From Chersky-806 sp038252255 (GTDB lineage: Bacteria; Actinomycetota; Acidimicrobiia; IMCC26256; JAENVU01): 64,000 bases of DNA. The stretch spans positions 1 to 64,000 of the forward strand of contig JBBSAM010000012.1 of the NCBI GenBank assembly GCA_038252255.1, written 5' to 3'. Every line of letters starts with the position of its first letter. Position 1 is the first letter of the stretch. Of the stretch, positions 42,807 through 51,426 are shown piece by piece. The notes beneath the pieces are model-generated. The model saw nothing but the letters and a program-made list of their open reading frames with translations. It was not told the origin of the DNA and did no database searches. Made by a program: the position numbers and the translations under genes.

Positions 42807-44396
42807 CTAGGAGAGCGCGACGAGGTCCAGGAGGTCGTCGGACCAATAGTCGAGGTCGCCCTCGGGCATGAGCAGCACACGTTGCGGCTCGAGCGACGCG
42901 ACGAACTCCGCGTCGTGGCTCACGAGGATGATCGCGCCCGGCCAGACCCGCAGCGCACGACCGATGGCGTCGCGCGACGGCGGATCGAGGTTGTTGGTCG
43001 GCTCGTCGAGCAGGAGCAGGTTGTGCTTCCCGGCGACGAGCTGTGCCAGTGCGAGCTTCGTCTTCTCACCACCGGAGAGCGTGCCCGCGTCCTGGAACGC
43101 GACATCGCCGGAGAGACCGAACGTGCCGAGCAGGCTGCGCAGCTGCTGCGGTGGGAGACCGACCGTGCCGCTGAGGTGACCGAGCACCTCGCGGCCCGCG
43201 GTGATGCCTTCGTGCTCCTGCGCGTAGTAGCCCGCTGACACCTTGTGACCGAGCTCGACGGTGCCTGCGTCCGCCGTGGTGTGGCCGGCGAGGATCCGCA
43301 TGAGACTCGTCTTGCCGGCGCCGTTGAGACCCATGACGAGGAGGCGCTCACCGCGGCCGACCGTGAACTCGACGTCCGAGAAGACCGCTGGTCCGCCGTA
43401 GCCCTTCGTGAGACCGCCCACCGTGAGGACGACGTTGCCCGGCCGCGGCGGATCCGGGAAGCGCACCTCGATGTGCTTCTCCTTGCGCGGCCCGGTTACC
43501 TGGCCCGTCTTGAGCTTGCGCACCCGCGTGTCCAGCGCCTTCGCCGTCTTCGCGCGCGCCGAGCTCTGCCCGCGCATCGTGTCGGCGAGCTTGCGGAGCC
43601 GGTCGATCTCTGCGCCCTGCCGGGACGCGAGCCGGGCGAGCCGCTCCTCGTCTGCGGCGCGGGCCTCGACGTACTGGCTGTACGTCCCGCGGTACTCGAC
43701 GAGCTCGCCCTCGTTCAGGTGCAGCACGCGGGTGATGGACGAGTCGAGCAGGTCGAGGTCGTGGCTCACGACGAGCAGCGCGCCGCGGTACTGACGGAGG
43801 AATCCGACGAGCCATTCCTTCGCGTCGTTGTCGAGGTGGTTGGTGGGCTCGTCGAGGAGGAGGAGCTCGCTGCCCGCGAACAGGATGCGAGCGAGCTCGA
43901 CCCGGCGTCGTTCACCGCCCGACAACGCGTCGATCGGGAGGTCGAGCCGCCCCTCGGTGAGCCCGAGCCCCGCCGCGATGCGGCGCACGTCGGACTCCGC
44001 CGCGTAGCCACCGGCGTCGCGGAACTCCTCCTCGGCACGCGCGAACTTGGCGACGTCCTTCTCGGAAGGTGACTCCTCGATCCTCAGTCGCAGCTTCTCG
44101 ACCCGCTGGGCGGCGGCGTCGAGCCCGCGGCCCGACAGCACGTGGGAGAGCCCGGTGTTGTCGATCCCGGAACCCCGGGTCTTCGGGTTCTGGGGCAGGT
44201 AGCCGAGCTCCTCGGGCCGCAGGACGACCCCGCCGGCGGAGGGGGCCTCGCCGGCGATGACCTTGAGCATCGTGGTCTTGCCGGTGCCGTTGCGGCCGAC
44301 GAGGCCGACCTTGTCTCCGGCGCGCAGCTTGAACGAGGCACCCTCGAGGGTGACCCGGCTGCCGATCTCGATGCGGAGCTCACGGACTTGAAGCAC
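42807..44396 (-). CDS. ABC-F family ATPase
   Basis: A 529-residue cytosolic protein with two ABC domains and no membrane region. NBD1 has GLVGRNGTGKTT, LSGGERRRVELARIL and LLLLDEPTNHLD. The linker with RLARLASRQGAEIDRLRKLA follows. NBD2 has VMGLNGAGKTSL, LSGGEKTKLALAQL and LLLLDEPTNNLD. ABC-F proteins act on ribosomes as translation factors or antibiotic-protection proteins. I favour the GTG at 44394-44396 (VLQVRELRIEIG), which matches usual ABC-F N-termini. Another GTG at 44411 adds five residues. Confidence 0.92.
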   Translation of the reverse strand: MLQVRELRIEIGSRVTLEGASFKLRAGDKVGLVGRNGTGKTTMLKVIAGEAPSAGGVVLRPEELGYLPQNPKTRGSGIDNTGLSHVLSGRGLDAAAQRVEKLRLRIEESPSEKDVAKFARAEEEFRDAGGYAAESDVRRIAAGLGLTEGRLDLPIDALSGGERRRVELARILFAGSELLLLDEPTNHLDNDAKEWLVGFLRQYRGALLVVSHDLDLLDSSITRVLHLNEGELVEYRGTYSQYVEARAADEERLARLASRQGAEIDRLRKLADTMRGQSSARAKTAKALDTRVRKLKTGQVTGPRKEKHIEVRFPDPPRPGNVVLTVGGLTKGYGGPAVFSDVEFTVGRGERLLVMGLNGAGKTSLMRILAGHTTADAGTVELGHKVSAGYYAQEHEGITAGREVLGHLSGTVGLPPQQLRSLLGTFGLSGDVAFQDAGTLSGGEKTKLALAQLVAGKHNLLLLDEPTNNLDPPSRDAIGRALRVWPGAIILVSHDAEFVASLEPQRVLLMPEGDLDYWSDDLLDLVALS

Positions 44397-44447
44397 CCCC
44401 CATGGTCGCACGCCCCGGCCTCCGGCCCCGCCTGGTTTGCGACGCCC

Positions 44448-44482
44448 TTACCGCGCGGTAGCATTGGGTTACCGGGCGGTAA
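44448..44482. promoter_or_regulatory. Twin palindromic operators upstream of the acyl-CoA dehydrogenase
   Basis: TTACCGCGCGGTAG (44448-44461, one end mismatch) and TTACCGGGCGGTAA (44469-44482, perfect) share the form TTACCG-N2-CGGTAA. Their start-to-start distance is 21 bp, two helical turns. They lie 57-91 bases before the ATG at 44539 and look like tandem TetR-type sites controlling fatty-acid-type metabolism. A regulator for them is not adjacent. Confidence 0.7.
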
Positions 44483-44538
44483 CTTGGTACCGACCTTGAA
44501 GTGGGCGCACCACGGCGGCTGCGCCGAAGGAGGCCGAG

Positions 44539-45762
44539 ATGGGCGATTTCTCCCTGGACCTCAACGAGGACCAGCTCCAGTTCCAGAAGTGGGTCCACGA
44601 CTTCGCGGAGAACGTGATCCGGCCGGTCGCGGCGGAGTACGACGAGAAGGAGGAGACCCCCTGGCCCGTCATCGAGGAGGCCGCCCGCATCGGTCTCTAC
44701 TCGCAGGAGGCGATGACGACCTTCTTCGCCGACCCGACCGGGCTCACCTTCGCATTGATCAGCGAGGAGCTGGCGTGGGGCTGCGCCGGGATCGCGCTGG
44801 CGATCTTCGGCACCACCCTCGGCGTGTCCGGGATCCTGGGTAGCGGTACACCGGAGCAGATCGAAGAGTGGGTGCCGCAGTGCTTCGGTACCCCGGACGA
44901 CATTCACATCGCGGCCTTCGCGGTGAGCGAGCCCGACGCCGGTTCGGACGTCAGCAGCTTGCGCACGCGCGCCGTCTACGACGAGGCCAAGGACGAGTGG
45001 GTGATCAACGGCACCAAGACGTGGATCACCAACGGTGGTCTCGACAAGGTCCCGAACGTGCACGTGATCGTGGCCGCGGTCGAACCCGAGCTCAAGGCGC
45101 GGGGCCACGCGAGCTTCGTGGTTCCGCCGGGGACCCCGGGTCTGAAGATGGGACAGAAGTTCAAGAAGATGGGCATCCGGGCCAGCCACACCGCCGAGGT
45201 GATCCTCGAGGACGTGCGCGTGCCGGGATCTTGCCTGCTCGGTGGCAAGGAGAAGCTGGACGCGCGCCTCGCTCGCGCTCGCGAGGGCAAGAGCTCGCGC
45301 GTGCAGGCTGCGATGAGCACATTCGAAGCGAGCCGACCGCTGGTGGGTGCGCAGGCGCTCGGCATCGCGCGGGCTGCCTACGAGTACTCGCTCGAGTACG
45401 CCAAGGAGCGCGTCGCCTTCGGCCGGCCGATCATCGAGAACCAGGCGATCGCGTTCAAGCTCGCGGACATGAAGATGGAGATCGACGCCGCCCGGCTGCT
45501 CGTCTGGCGCGCGTGCTGGATGTCACGCAACGGCAAGCAATTCGTCTCCGGCGAGGGCTCGATGAGCAAGCTGAAGGCCGGCGAGGTAGCCGTCTGGGCG
45601 ACCGAGCAGGCCATCCAGATCCTCGGCGGCTACGGCTACGTGCGGGACTACCCGGTCGAGAAGTGGCACCGCGACTCGAAGATCTACACGATCTTCGAGG
45701 GCACGTCCGAGATCCAGCGGCTCGTCATCGCGCGGGCGATCTCCGGGCTGCACATTCCGTAG
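44539..45762 (+). CDS. Acyl-CoA dehydrogenase
   Basis: A 407-residue flavoprotein of the acyl-CoA dehydrogenase family. It shows AAFAVSEPDAGSDVSSL, WITNGG (FAD/substrate loop), a RVAFGRPIIENQAIAFKLAD segment, ILGGYGYVRDYPVEKWHRDS and IFEGTSEIQRLVIARAI with the probable catalytic glutamate. An AAGGAGG ribosome site lies at 44527-44533, six bases before the ATG. It would introduce a 2,3-double bond in an acyl-CoA, with electrons to ETF. Twin TTACCG operators precede it. No other beta-oxidation gene adjoins, so its chain-length preference is unknown. Confidence 0.95.
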   Translation: MGDFSLDLNEDQLQFQKWVHDFAENVIRPVAAEYDEKEETPWPVIEEAARIGLYSQEAMTTFFADPTGLTFALISEELAWGCAGIALAIFGTTLGVSGILGSGTPEQIEEWVPQCFGTPDDIHIAAFAVSEPDAGSDVSSLRTRAVYDEAKDEWVINGTKTWITNGGLDKVPNVHVIVAAVEPELKARGHASFVVPPGTPGLKMGQKFKKMGIRASHTAEVILEDVRVPGSCLLGGKEKLDARLARAREGKSSRVQAAMSTFEASRPLVGAQALGIARAAYEYSLEYAKERVAFGRPIIENQAIAFKLADMKMEIDAARLLVWRACWMSRNGKQFVSGEGSMSKLKAGEVAVWATEQAIQILGGYGYVRDYPVEKWHRDSKIYTIFEGTSEIQRLVIARAISGLHIP

Positions 45763-45774
45763 CCAAGGGCTCCC

Positions 45775-46299
45775 TCATGGTGAGGCGTGAAGAACGCCTT
45801 CGACGACCTGATGCAGCGGGCGCGTCGCGTCGATGATCGCTGCCCCGAGCCGCCGGTATCCGTCTTCGACAACGTCATGCCATGCCAGGATTGCCGCCAA
45901 CTCGTGCGGCGCCTTGCCGAAGTCGTTGGTCGTCCTCGACGCCACGCGATCCCGAAGCGTTCGAGCGTCGATCGAGAGGTAGACGATCCGCGAGAACAGG
46001 TGCGACACCTCGTCCTGGTTCGCCGTCATCCCGCATAGGAATACGGTCCGGTTGCCGGCATTCTCTGCCATTGCCTCGACCTTGTGCCGGACGACTCTCC
46101 ACTCGTGCTGCTCCAACCACTCCGGCGCGCTCACGTTCGGACCCGGGTCCACCGCCGCGGCTTCTCCGGTCTCTCGGTGAACCCAGACCGCGTTCCCCTC
46201 CAGATCCGTGTCGTGCGCCTCGTAACCACGGGCCTGCAACTCGATGCAAACCACCGACTTCCCGGATCCCGAGATCCCGGCGACGAGCACGAGGGGCAT
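45775..46299 (-). CDS. P-loop nucleotide kinase-like protein
   Basis: A 174-residue protein starting MPLVLVAGISGSGKSVVCIE, with a Walker A motif GISGSGKS at residues 8-15. The body resembles adenylate-kinase/AAA_18 proteins: ARGYEAHDTDLEGNAVWVH, a VFLCGMTANQDE strand and IVYLSIDARTLRDRVASRT with a lid-like arginine region. Phosphate acceptor unknown. I chose the ATG at 46297-46299 because the P-loop lies immediately after it. It is convergent with the acyl-CoA dehydrogenase (13 bases between stops). Confidence 0.8.
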   Translation of the reverse strand: MPLVLVAGISGSGKSVVCIELQARGYEAHDTDLEGNAVWVHRETGEAAAVDPGPNVSAPEWLEQHEWRVVRHKVEAMAENAGNRTVFLCGMTANQDEVSHLFSRIVYLSIDARTLRDRVASRTTNDFGKAPHELAAILAWHDVVEDGYRRLGAAIIDATRPLHQVVEGVLHASP

Positions 46300-46366
46300 G
46301 GCGACAGATTGCCGGATCCAGCGTTGCTCCGCCGGCCGATCGGCAGTTCGGGGTGAGCATGCTCGG

Positions 46367-46990
46367 TCAACCGGCGCGAGCAACCAGGTACAGCCTCGGC
46401 CCCTGATGCTCATGTGGAAGCGGATCGCGCTGCTCGATCGACTCGACGCGAAAAGAGGCTTCGCGTAGATGGTCGGCCAGCTCTCGTTCGTTGTAGAGGG
46501 TGCAACTGACGTCACCGACCGCGATCGAGCCGTGACCTTCATGTACTGCGGCGGCGAGCACGCCGCCGGGCATGACAACACGGCGAAGCTCAAGCAGGGT
46601 GCCTTGCAGTGCCTTGCGTGGCAGATGTTGCAGTACGTAGAACACCACGGCACCGGCGATCGACCCGGCGCGCAGGGGCAGCGCACGCACGTCAGCCGCA
46701 GCAACGCGGAAGCCTCTCAGCCGCCGCCTCGCTGCGATGAGCATCTCGGGCGTGAAGTCGACGCCCATGACAGAGGCGCCCGCGTCAATGAGATGCTGAG
46801 CGATCGATCCCGGACCGCAACCGACATCAAGAATGACGCCGCCATGCGCGGCACCGTCGGCGACTCGATCCAACACCCGTCGGTCGAGCTCCAGCTCCGC
46901 GAGATCGTCGCCGAACGATGCGACATACGCGTCGACCGCCGCTGCGTACGCAGATCGCACGCGTCCCGGAGCGAAACCGTCGTCATCCAC
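46367..46990 (-). CDS. Class I SAM-dependent methyltransferase
   Basis: A 207-residue methyltransferase with motif I VILDVGCGPGSIAQHL near residue 52, an acidic loop VMGVDFTPEMLIAARRRL and PLRAGSIAGAVVFYVLQHL as motif IV/V. It is of the methyltransferase_11 type, with no substrate information. It lies 60 bases downstream of the Nudix gene on the same strand and 67 bases upstream of the P-loop kinase gene, so the three could form a loose operon. Confidence 0.88.
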   Translation of the reverse strand: MDDDGFAPGRVRSAYAAAVDAYVASFGDDLAELELDRRVLDRVADGAAHGGVILDVGCGPGSIAQHLIDAGASVMGVDFTPEMLIAARRRLRGFRVAAADVRALPLRAGSIAGAVVFYVLQHLPRKALQGTLLELRRVVMPGGVLAAAVHEGHGSIAVGDVSCTLYNERELADHLREASFRVESIEQRDPLPHEHQGPRLYLVARAG

Positions 46991-47050
46991 ATACCGACAC
47001 TGCCACCTCGCGCTGCCGTCCAGCCACGTGTATCGGCAGATCGGATCGCG

Positions 47051-47452
47051 TCAGACGGCTCCGAGCGCGGCGACGAGGATCTCCAGGTAGCTGCCGTGCG
47101 CCAGATCGATGCCGGCGATCTCTTCGGCCTTGAACCAGCGCAACTCGTCATGTTCGTCGGGGGCCGCATTGACAGCGGTGCCGCCGTAGTCGATCAGCCA
47201 GATCGACATCTCCAGGTCGACCTCGAGCACCTGGCGAAACGGCCCGAGCGTTGGGCGGAGCACGGTCGCGGCCAACTCCTCGGCGAGTTCACGGACGAGC
47301 GCCTCAGCCGGATCTTCGCCCGCCTCGATGTGCCCGCCGGGGAGATCCCAGACGTTGGGATACCACTTCCGGTCCGGGTGACGGTGACAGAGCAGCACCT
47401 TGTCGTCGTGGCGCAGGATGGCTGCGACGACGCGCGGCGGAGGGAGGGTCAC
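47051..47452 (-). CDS. Nudix hydrolase
   Basis: A 133-residue Nudix protein. The Nudix box G-x5-E-x7-RE-L-x-EE is read from GHIEAGEDPAEALVRELAEE near residues 38-57. The final glycine of the consensus is alanine here. It begins VTLPPPRVVAAILRHDDKVL, so I chose the GTG at 47450-47452. The frame continues upstream without similarity. It probably hydrolyses a nucleotide-diphosphate-linked compound and may belong to the housecleaning type. Three metal-binding glutamates are intact. Confidence 0.88.
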   Translation of the reverse strand: MTLPPPRVVAAILRHDDKVLLCHRHPDRKWYPNVWDLPGGHIEAGEDPAEALVRELAEELAATVLRPTLGPFRQVLEVDLEMSIWLIDYGGTAVNAAPDEHDELRWFKAEEIAGIDLAHGSYLEILVAALGAV

Positions 47453-47597
47453 GAGAACAGGTTGCCTGATCCGATGCCCGCCATACGAGCGACGAGCGCG
47501 GCGACCGGCGGATCGGCGCCATCGGCGACGGTCGCCGCAAGCTGCGTGAGCGTGTTGGCGCCCGAGGGGTGTTGGCGAGTGGTGCAAGACTCGCTGC

Positions 47598-48410
47598 GTG
47601 GCGGGCGCCGGTGGCCGTGGTCTCGGTCGCGTGTTCGACGAGGTCCCTGAGCTCTACGACCGAGTACGACCGAGGTACCCGGATGCGATGTTCGCGGACC
47701 TGGTCACGATCACGGGCCTGCGCGCCGCGTCGACGGTGCTGGAGGTCGGTTGCGGCACGGGACAGGCGACGCGATCACTCGCGGCCATCGGGTGTTCGGT
47801 GACCGGGGTCGAGCCCGGAACCGGGATGGCCGAAGTCGCGGGCGATCGGCTTGCAGGCTTCCCCAACGTGCGCATCGAGGTTTCGTCGTTCGAGAGCTGG
47901 GACGACCACGGGCGGCGCTTCGATGCCCTCGTGGCTGCGTCGTCCTGGCACTGGGTCGAACCATCGGTCGGCTGGCGCCGAGCGCACGAGGTTCTCGACC
48001 CGGGCGGATGGATGGCACTGCTGGGCCACGTCGTCGTTCGGCGGCCCGGCGAGCGCGAGGTGTACGCCGAGACCGCTGATCTCCACGAGCAGCTCTCTCC
48101 CGGCAACCCGGATTGGGGTGATCCGCCGCTGGAGGAGGAGGTACGGGCGACGAACGAAGGTTGGGGACCCGACATGGACCCGGGCGGGTTGTTCGGGCCA
48201 ACCATCGTGCGCTGGTACCCGACCGTGCAGTGGTTCGACGGCGACGGCTTCGCTGATCTCCTCCGCTCATCCTCGCCGTACCGTCGACTCGACTCCGACA
48301 TCCGCGAGCCGCTCCTCGCTGCGATCGCCGAGCGCATCAAGACACGCTTGGGCAACAGAGCGTTACGCCACTACCTCAGCGTCCTCCGGGTCGGCCAACG
48401 CGCGGACTGA
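47598..48410 (+). CDS. Class I SAM-dependent methyltransferase
   Basis: A 270-residue methyltransferase unlike the one at 46367. It starts GRVFDEVPELYDRVRPRYP, then motif I VLEVGCGTGQATRSLA and VEPGTGMAEVAGDRL. ALVAASSWHWVEPSVGWRRA lies at motif IV and is the mark of a common actinobacterial family near the trans-aconitate/ubiquinone group. The GTG start at 47598 is the first in frame and is divergent from the Nudix gene by 145 bases. Substrate unknown. Confidence 0.88.
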   Translation: MAGAGGRGLGRVFDEVPELYDRVRPRYPDAMFADLVTITGLRAASTVLEVGCGTGQATRSLAAIGCSVTGVEPGTGMAEVAGDRLAGFPNVRIEVSSFESWDDHGRRFDALVAASSWHWVEPSVGWRRAHEVLDPGGWMALLGHVVVRRPGEREVYAETADLHEQLSPGNPDWGDPPLEEEVRATNEGWGPDMDPGGLFGPTIVRWYPTVQWFDGDGFADLLRSSSPYRRLDSDIREPLLAAIAERIKTRLGNRALRHYLSVLRVGQRAD

Positions 48411-48449
48411 CCGCTGGCGACGTTCAGAACCGCCCGACGAGCAGAGCGA

Positions 48450-48469
48450 CCGGGCCGTCACGTGCCCGG
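48450..48469. terminator. Weak hairpin downstream of the methyltransferase
   Basis: CCGGGC at 48450-48455 pairs with GCCCGG at 48464-48469 over an 8-base loop, 40 bases after the methyltransferase stop. The remaining 193-base gap to 48604 holds no feature I can support. Confidence 0.25.
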
Positions 48470-48603
48470 CTCGAGCCGCCGTTCGACCACCCTGTACGCG
48501 TTGGCTGAGGGCGGATTCGCCAATTGGATCCCGAAGATCGAGGCGTTGGCCGACGCGCAGCCGAATACCGCGCGACAGCCGACGTAGACAACGCGCTCGG
48601 GAC

Positions 48604-49161
48604 TCAGACCACCCGACCGAGAAACGCGGCGAGCCGGTCCGCGGCCGATGCGTCGTCGGGTGCCGCCTGCTCGGGGCCGTACGGGGCGGGCTCGTCGCCA
48701 CGAGGCGCGTGCGCCATGTGCGCGACGGCCGGCCCCATGAGGGCCTCGGCCATCCCCGGTGCCAGGTCGGTGGCCTGGCCGGTGGCCTTGGCGAGATCCC
48801 ACGCGTGCTGGAACGTGTCCAGCACGCCGAGACCCATCAGCTGTGCGCCGGAGAACGTGCCGAACGGCAAGGAGACGGTCTTCTCCATCGCTCCGTCGCG
48901 GTGGAGCTCCTCGATCGCGTCCGCCGCGGCCTGATCGAACGTCGATGCCTGTGCGCCCGGAGCCACCTCGACGCCGGTCGCGTTGAACGGCTTGTCCCGG
49001 AGCGCGTCGACGATCATGTACTGGGTGGCGATCGTGTGGTCGACGAGCTGTGCGACGTTGAACGAGGCGCACGGGGTCGGGTCGGCGAGCTGGGCCGGAG
49101 TCACTGCCGCCAGCACCTGGCGGAACTCGGTGATGGCGTCCTCGTATTGCTCGGTGCTCAT
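48604..49161 (-). CDS. TIGR03086-family (DinB-like, mycothiol-type) metal-binding protein
   Basis: A 185-residue four-helix DinB/MDMPI-fold protein. The family landmarks are TPCASFNVAQLVDHTIATQY in the first half, with the metal-binding histidine, and VLDTFQHAWDLAKATGQ in the second half. This group includes mycothiol-dependent maleylpyruvate isomerases and many uncharacterised metal-binding proteins. It lies 34 bases downstream of the small protein at 49196-49486 and probably shares its promoter in the GCGTCA-rich region. Confidence 0.9.
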   Translation of the reverse strand: MSTEQYEDAITEFRQVLAAVTPAQLADPTPCASFNVAQLVDHTIATQYMIVDALRDKPFNATGVEVAPGAQASTFDQAAADAIEELHRDGAMEKTVSLPFGTFSGAQLMGLGVLDTFQHAWDLAKATGQATDLAPGMAEALMGPAVAHMAHAPRGDEPAPYGPEQAAPDDASAADRLAAFLGRVV

Positions 49162-49195
49162 GGTGTAGGTCCTTTCGGTAGGGCCGGTGGCCTGG

Positions 49196-49486
49196 TCACT
49201 GCTGGAGGAGCGTGGTGAGCTCCAAGGTCCGCTCCTCCGGCGGGGTCGTGAAGGCGCCTTCGATGCCGGCCTGGAGGCTGGGCATCAGGACGGTGTCGCG
49301 GAACGTCACCCAGGCCGCCTCGGTCTCGTACACCGCGATGACGGTCCAACCGCCGTCCTCGGCGCCTGCAGCGTGGAACAGCTGACCCGGAGGCAGCACG
49401 TCGGGTCCGCCGTGCGAGATCTCGACGGACCGGTCGTACTGCTCCTTGGTGCCGTCGGGGAAATGGTGGATGATCGCGAACGCCAT
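49196..49486 (-). CDS. Small monooxygenase-like (ABM-type fold) protein, paralogue of 9699
   Basis: A 96-residue protein, MAFAIIHHFPDGTKEQYD. It shares with the 9699-9986 protein the frame LPxGQLxHxAGxxDGGWxV, an aligned LMPxLQxG and a late PPxER. These shared blocks over nearly the full length show common descent within this genome. The fold is probably ferredoxin-like; catalytic residues are unclear. It is the first gene of a two-gene minus-strand unit with the TIGR03086 protein and faces a palindrome-rich divergent promoter. Confidence 0.82.
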   Translation of the reverse strand: MAFAIIHHFPDGTKEQYDRSVEISHGGPDVLPPGQLFHAAGAEDGGWTVIAVYETEAAWVTFRDTVLMPSLQAGIEGAFTTPPEERTLELTTLLQQ

Positions 49487-49531
49487 GGGGCTCCTTTTCG
49501 GTGTGCTCGGTTCTTGCTCCGATGATCGGCG

Positions 49532-49602
49532 TCGCGCGCGTCAGCAGCGCGTCACCCGCGGGGCGGGGTGACGCGCCGCTGACGCGCGCGAGCGTCACGC
49601 TC
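49532..49602. promoter_or_regulatory. Palindrome array with GCGTCA repeats in a divergent promoter
   Basis: Positions 49532-49557 and 49566-49591 form a 26-bp inverted repeat with one mismatch and an 8-base loop. Directly after it GAGCGTCACGCTC (49590-49602) is another perfect palindrome. GCGTCA or its complement occurs five times in about 70 bases. The array sits between the divergent genes at 49486 and 49663, so it can be an operator set or a strong cruciform or hairpin. Confidence 0.65.
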
Positions 49603-49662
49603 CAGGGTGCCGCGACTCCTGTGTCGTGGGTCCATCCGTGAACGATCGAAGGGTGCATTCTG

Positions 49663-49923
49663 ATGACGACGGTGATGATCTTCCACGAGGTCGACGACGT
49701 TGCTCACTGGCTGGGCTCACCGAAGCGGGAAGAGGTGTTCGGGCCGCTGGGAATCAGCGTTCGGACGTTCGTCGACCCCCAGGGGACGAACCGCGTCGGC
49801 CTGCTCGCCGAGGTGCCGGACATGGATGCGATGATGGCCATGCTGGAATCCGACCTCGGAGCGGCCGCGATGAAGTTCGACGGCGTCCGCCCGGAGACGA
49901 TCGTGATGCTCGTCGCGTCGTAG
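49663..49923 (+). CDS. Small uncharacterised protein, 86 residues
   Basis: An 86-residue protein, MTTVMIFHEVDDVAHWL, with strands VMIFHEV, VRTFVDP, RVGLLAEVP and a final VMLVAS. The alternating beta-alpha pattern resembles a ferredoxin-like fold, as in small dimeric monooxygenase-like proteins, but similarity to the paralogue pair at 9699/49196 is not evident. Family not recognised. It is divergent from the 49196 gene across the palindrome array and may be controlled with it. Confidence 0.7.
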   Translation: MTTVMIFHEVDDVAHWLGSPKREEVFGPLGISVRTFVDPQGTNRVGLLAEVPDMDAMMAMLESDLGAAAMKFDGVRPETIVMLVAS

Positions 49924-49933
49924 CCGACGCGGC

Positions 49934-50830
49934 TCAGCCGAGGTAACGGTGGAGCCAGGCCGCGGCGCGGTTGGTCGCGTCGGTCATGACCATGGGTGAG
50001 AACGCGAGCAGCGTCGCCACATGGCCGGTGCCGGGGTAGTACTGCGACGCGACGGTCTTGCCCGATGCCGCGAGCATCCACTCGAACGTCTCGACCTTGG
50101 AGTGCATCACGTTCGGATCCGATGTCATGCCGAGCAGCAACGCAGGTGCGATGACCGGGTCGGTTCCCGCCTTGCCGTAGCCCGAGTCGGCGACGACGAC
50201 CTCGACCCTCGGCTCCTTGATCGACAGTGCCTCGATCGCGCCGTACGAGACCCCGACGACCCCGAGCGCGCCCGGCGCCGCGTCCGGGAGCGCGGTCGCC
50301 ACTTCGAGCAGCGCCTCGTACGAGCCCTTCACGGCCGCGGGGTCATCGGGCTCGCCCCGGGGGAGGCCCGGGCACGGGATCCAGTAGTGCGACGTGGGCC
50401 GGTTCGCCGCCGGGTCGACGTCGAGGTAGCAACCGGCCACCACGATGAAGCCATGGCTCGTCAGGCCGTGTGCCCACGCGAGCTCGGGCTCCGCGAGCCC
50501 GGTCGAGCCGTGCAGGTAGACGACGACGGGATGAGGGCCGGCCGACGCGGGCCGGAAGACGGCGACGAGCTGCGTCTGCCCGAAAGGACTGTCGACGTGG
50601 AGCCAGGTGGCGGGCGGCGCGACGACGCCCGCGGGCACGGCCGCGGGACTGATGTGCAGACCGCTCACCGTGGCCGGCGGGAGCACGCCAAGTGTCGTGG
50701 TCGTGGTCGATGTCGGCCTCGGCGCGCGAGCCGAGGAAGCGGTAGCGGTGGTGGACGCGCAACCGGCGAGCACGGCGAGCGCGATCAACACGGCGGCCAG
50801 CGTGTGGCGGTTCACCGGGCAGTCCCGCAT
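49934..50830 (-). CDS. Exported alpha/beta hydrolase lipoprotein (dienelactone hydrolase-like)
   Basis: A 298-residue lipoprotein with the signal LAAVLIALAVLAGC (C24), a Ser/Thr-rich linker and a hydrolase domain. VVVYLHGSTGLAEPE contains the oxyanion region, LGVVGVSYGAIEAL the G-x-S-x-G nucleophile (serine in GVSYG), VVVADSGYGKAG a possible acid loop and YYPGTGHVATLLAF the histidine. I chose the ATG at 50828-50830. GTG 50815 is an alternative. It ends 11 bases after, and convergent with, the small gene ending at 49923. The anchored enzyme acts outside the membrane on an unknown ester or lactone. Confidence 0.85.
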   Translation of the reverse strand: MRDCPVNRHTLAAVLIALAVLAGCASTTATASSARAPRPTSTTTTTLGVLPPATVSGLHISPAAVPAGVVAPPATWLHVDSPFGQTQLVAVFRPASAGPHPVVVYLHGSTGLAEPELAWAHGLTSHGFIVVAGCYLDVDPAANRPTSHYWIPCPGLPRGEPDDPAAVKGSYEALLEVATALPDAAPGALGVVGVSYGAIEALSIKEPRVEVVVADSGYGKAGTDPVIAPALLLGMTSDPNVMHSKVETFEWMLAASGKTVASQYYPGTGHVATLLAFSPMVMTDATNRAAAWLHRYLG

Positions 50831-50906
50831 GCGCCCCGTTCGAGTCCGGCCATCGGCCCGTCCTCCGCTCGCCTTTGCCCAGTCCGACGTTCTACCGTAC
50901 GAAGCG

Positions 50907-51416
50907 ATGCAGACAGGTGATCTCCTCATCGAGGCGTTCGGGAGGGTGCGCGACGTCGTCCACGATGTGGTCGAGGGGCTCACGCACGACGACGCCGTGT
51001 ACCGGCCGGACCGGGACGCCAACTCGATCGCGTGGCTGATCTGGCATCTCACGCGCATCGAAGACGATCACGTGGCGGATCTCGCCGGCGTCGAGCAGGT
51101 GTGGACGGCAGACGGTTGGAGCGACCGCATCAGCCTCCCCTTCGATACCTCGGCCACGGGTTACGGCTTCGATTCCGACGATGTCGCCGCAGTCCGCTGT
51201 GACCCGCCCAGCCTGCTGGTCGGCTACCACGACGCGGTACACGAGAACACCGTGCGGTACCTCGAACGGGTCGACGCGGCGGAGCTCGACAGAATCGTCG
51301 ACACGTCGTGGGATCCGCCGGTCACTGCAGGAGTGCGGATCGTCAGCGTCCTCTCCGACGCGTTGCAGCACGCGGGCCAGGCCGCGTACGTCCGCGGCCT
51401 GCTCGACCGCCGCTAG
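50907..51416 (+). CDS. DUF664 / mycothiol transferase-like DinB-fold protein
   Basis: A 169-residue four-helix protein starting MQTGDLLIEAFGRVRDVVHD. ANSIAWLIWHLTRIEDDHVA carries the conserved WLxxHL...E motif of DUF664 proteins, and VLSDALQHAGQAAYVRGLL supplies the late histidine. This family is part of the DinB superfamily, whose actinobacterial members often use mycothiol as thiol cosubstrate. It is divergent from the lipoprotein gene at 50830 and 10 bases upstream of the epimerase gene. Confidence 0.88.
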   Translation: MQTGDLLIEAFGRVRDVVHDVVEGLTHDDAVYRPDRDANSIAWLIWHLTRIEDDHVADLAGVEQVWTADGWSDRISLPFDTSATGYGFDSDDVAAVRCDPPSLLVGYHDAVHENTVRYLERVDAAELDRIVDTSWDPPVTAGVRIVSVLSDALQHAGQAAYVRGLLDRR

Positions 51417-51426
51417 CGTGCCCCGC

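Noticed and set aside
48411..48603. Possible small gene or gene remnant in the 193-base gap after the methyltransferase
   Set aside because: Short peptides can be read on both strands, but neither has a start with a ribosome site nor a recognisable family. Only a weak hairpin was kept.
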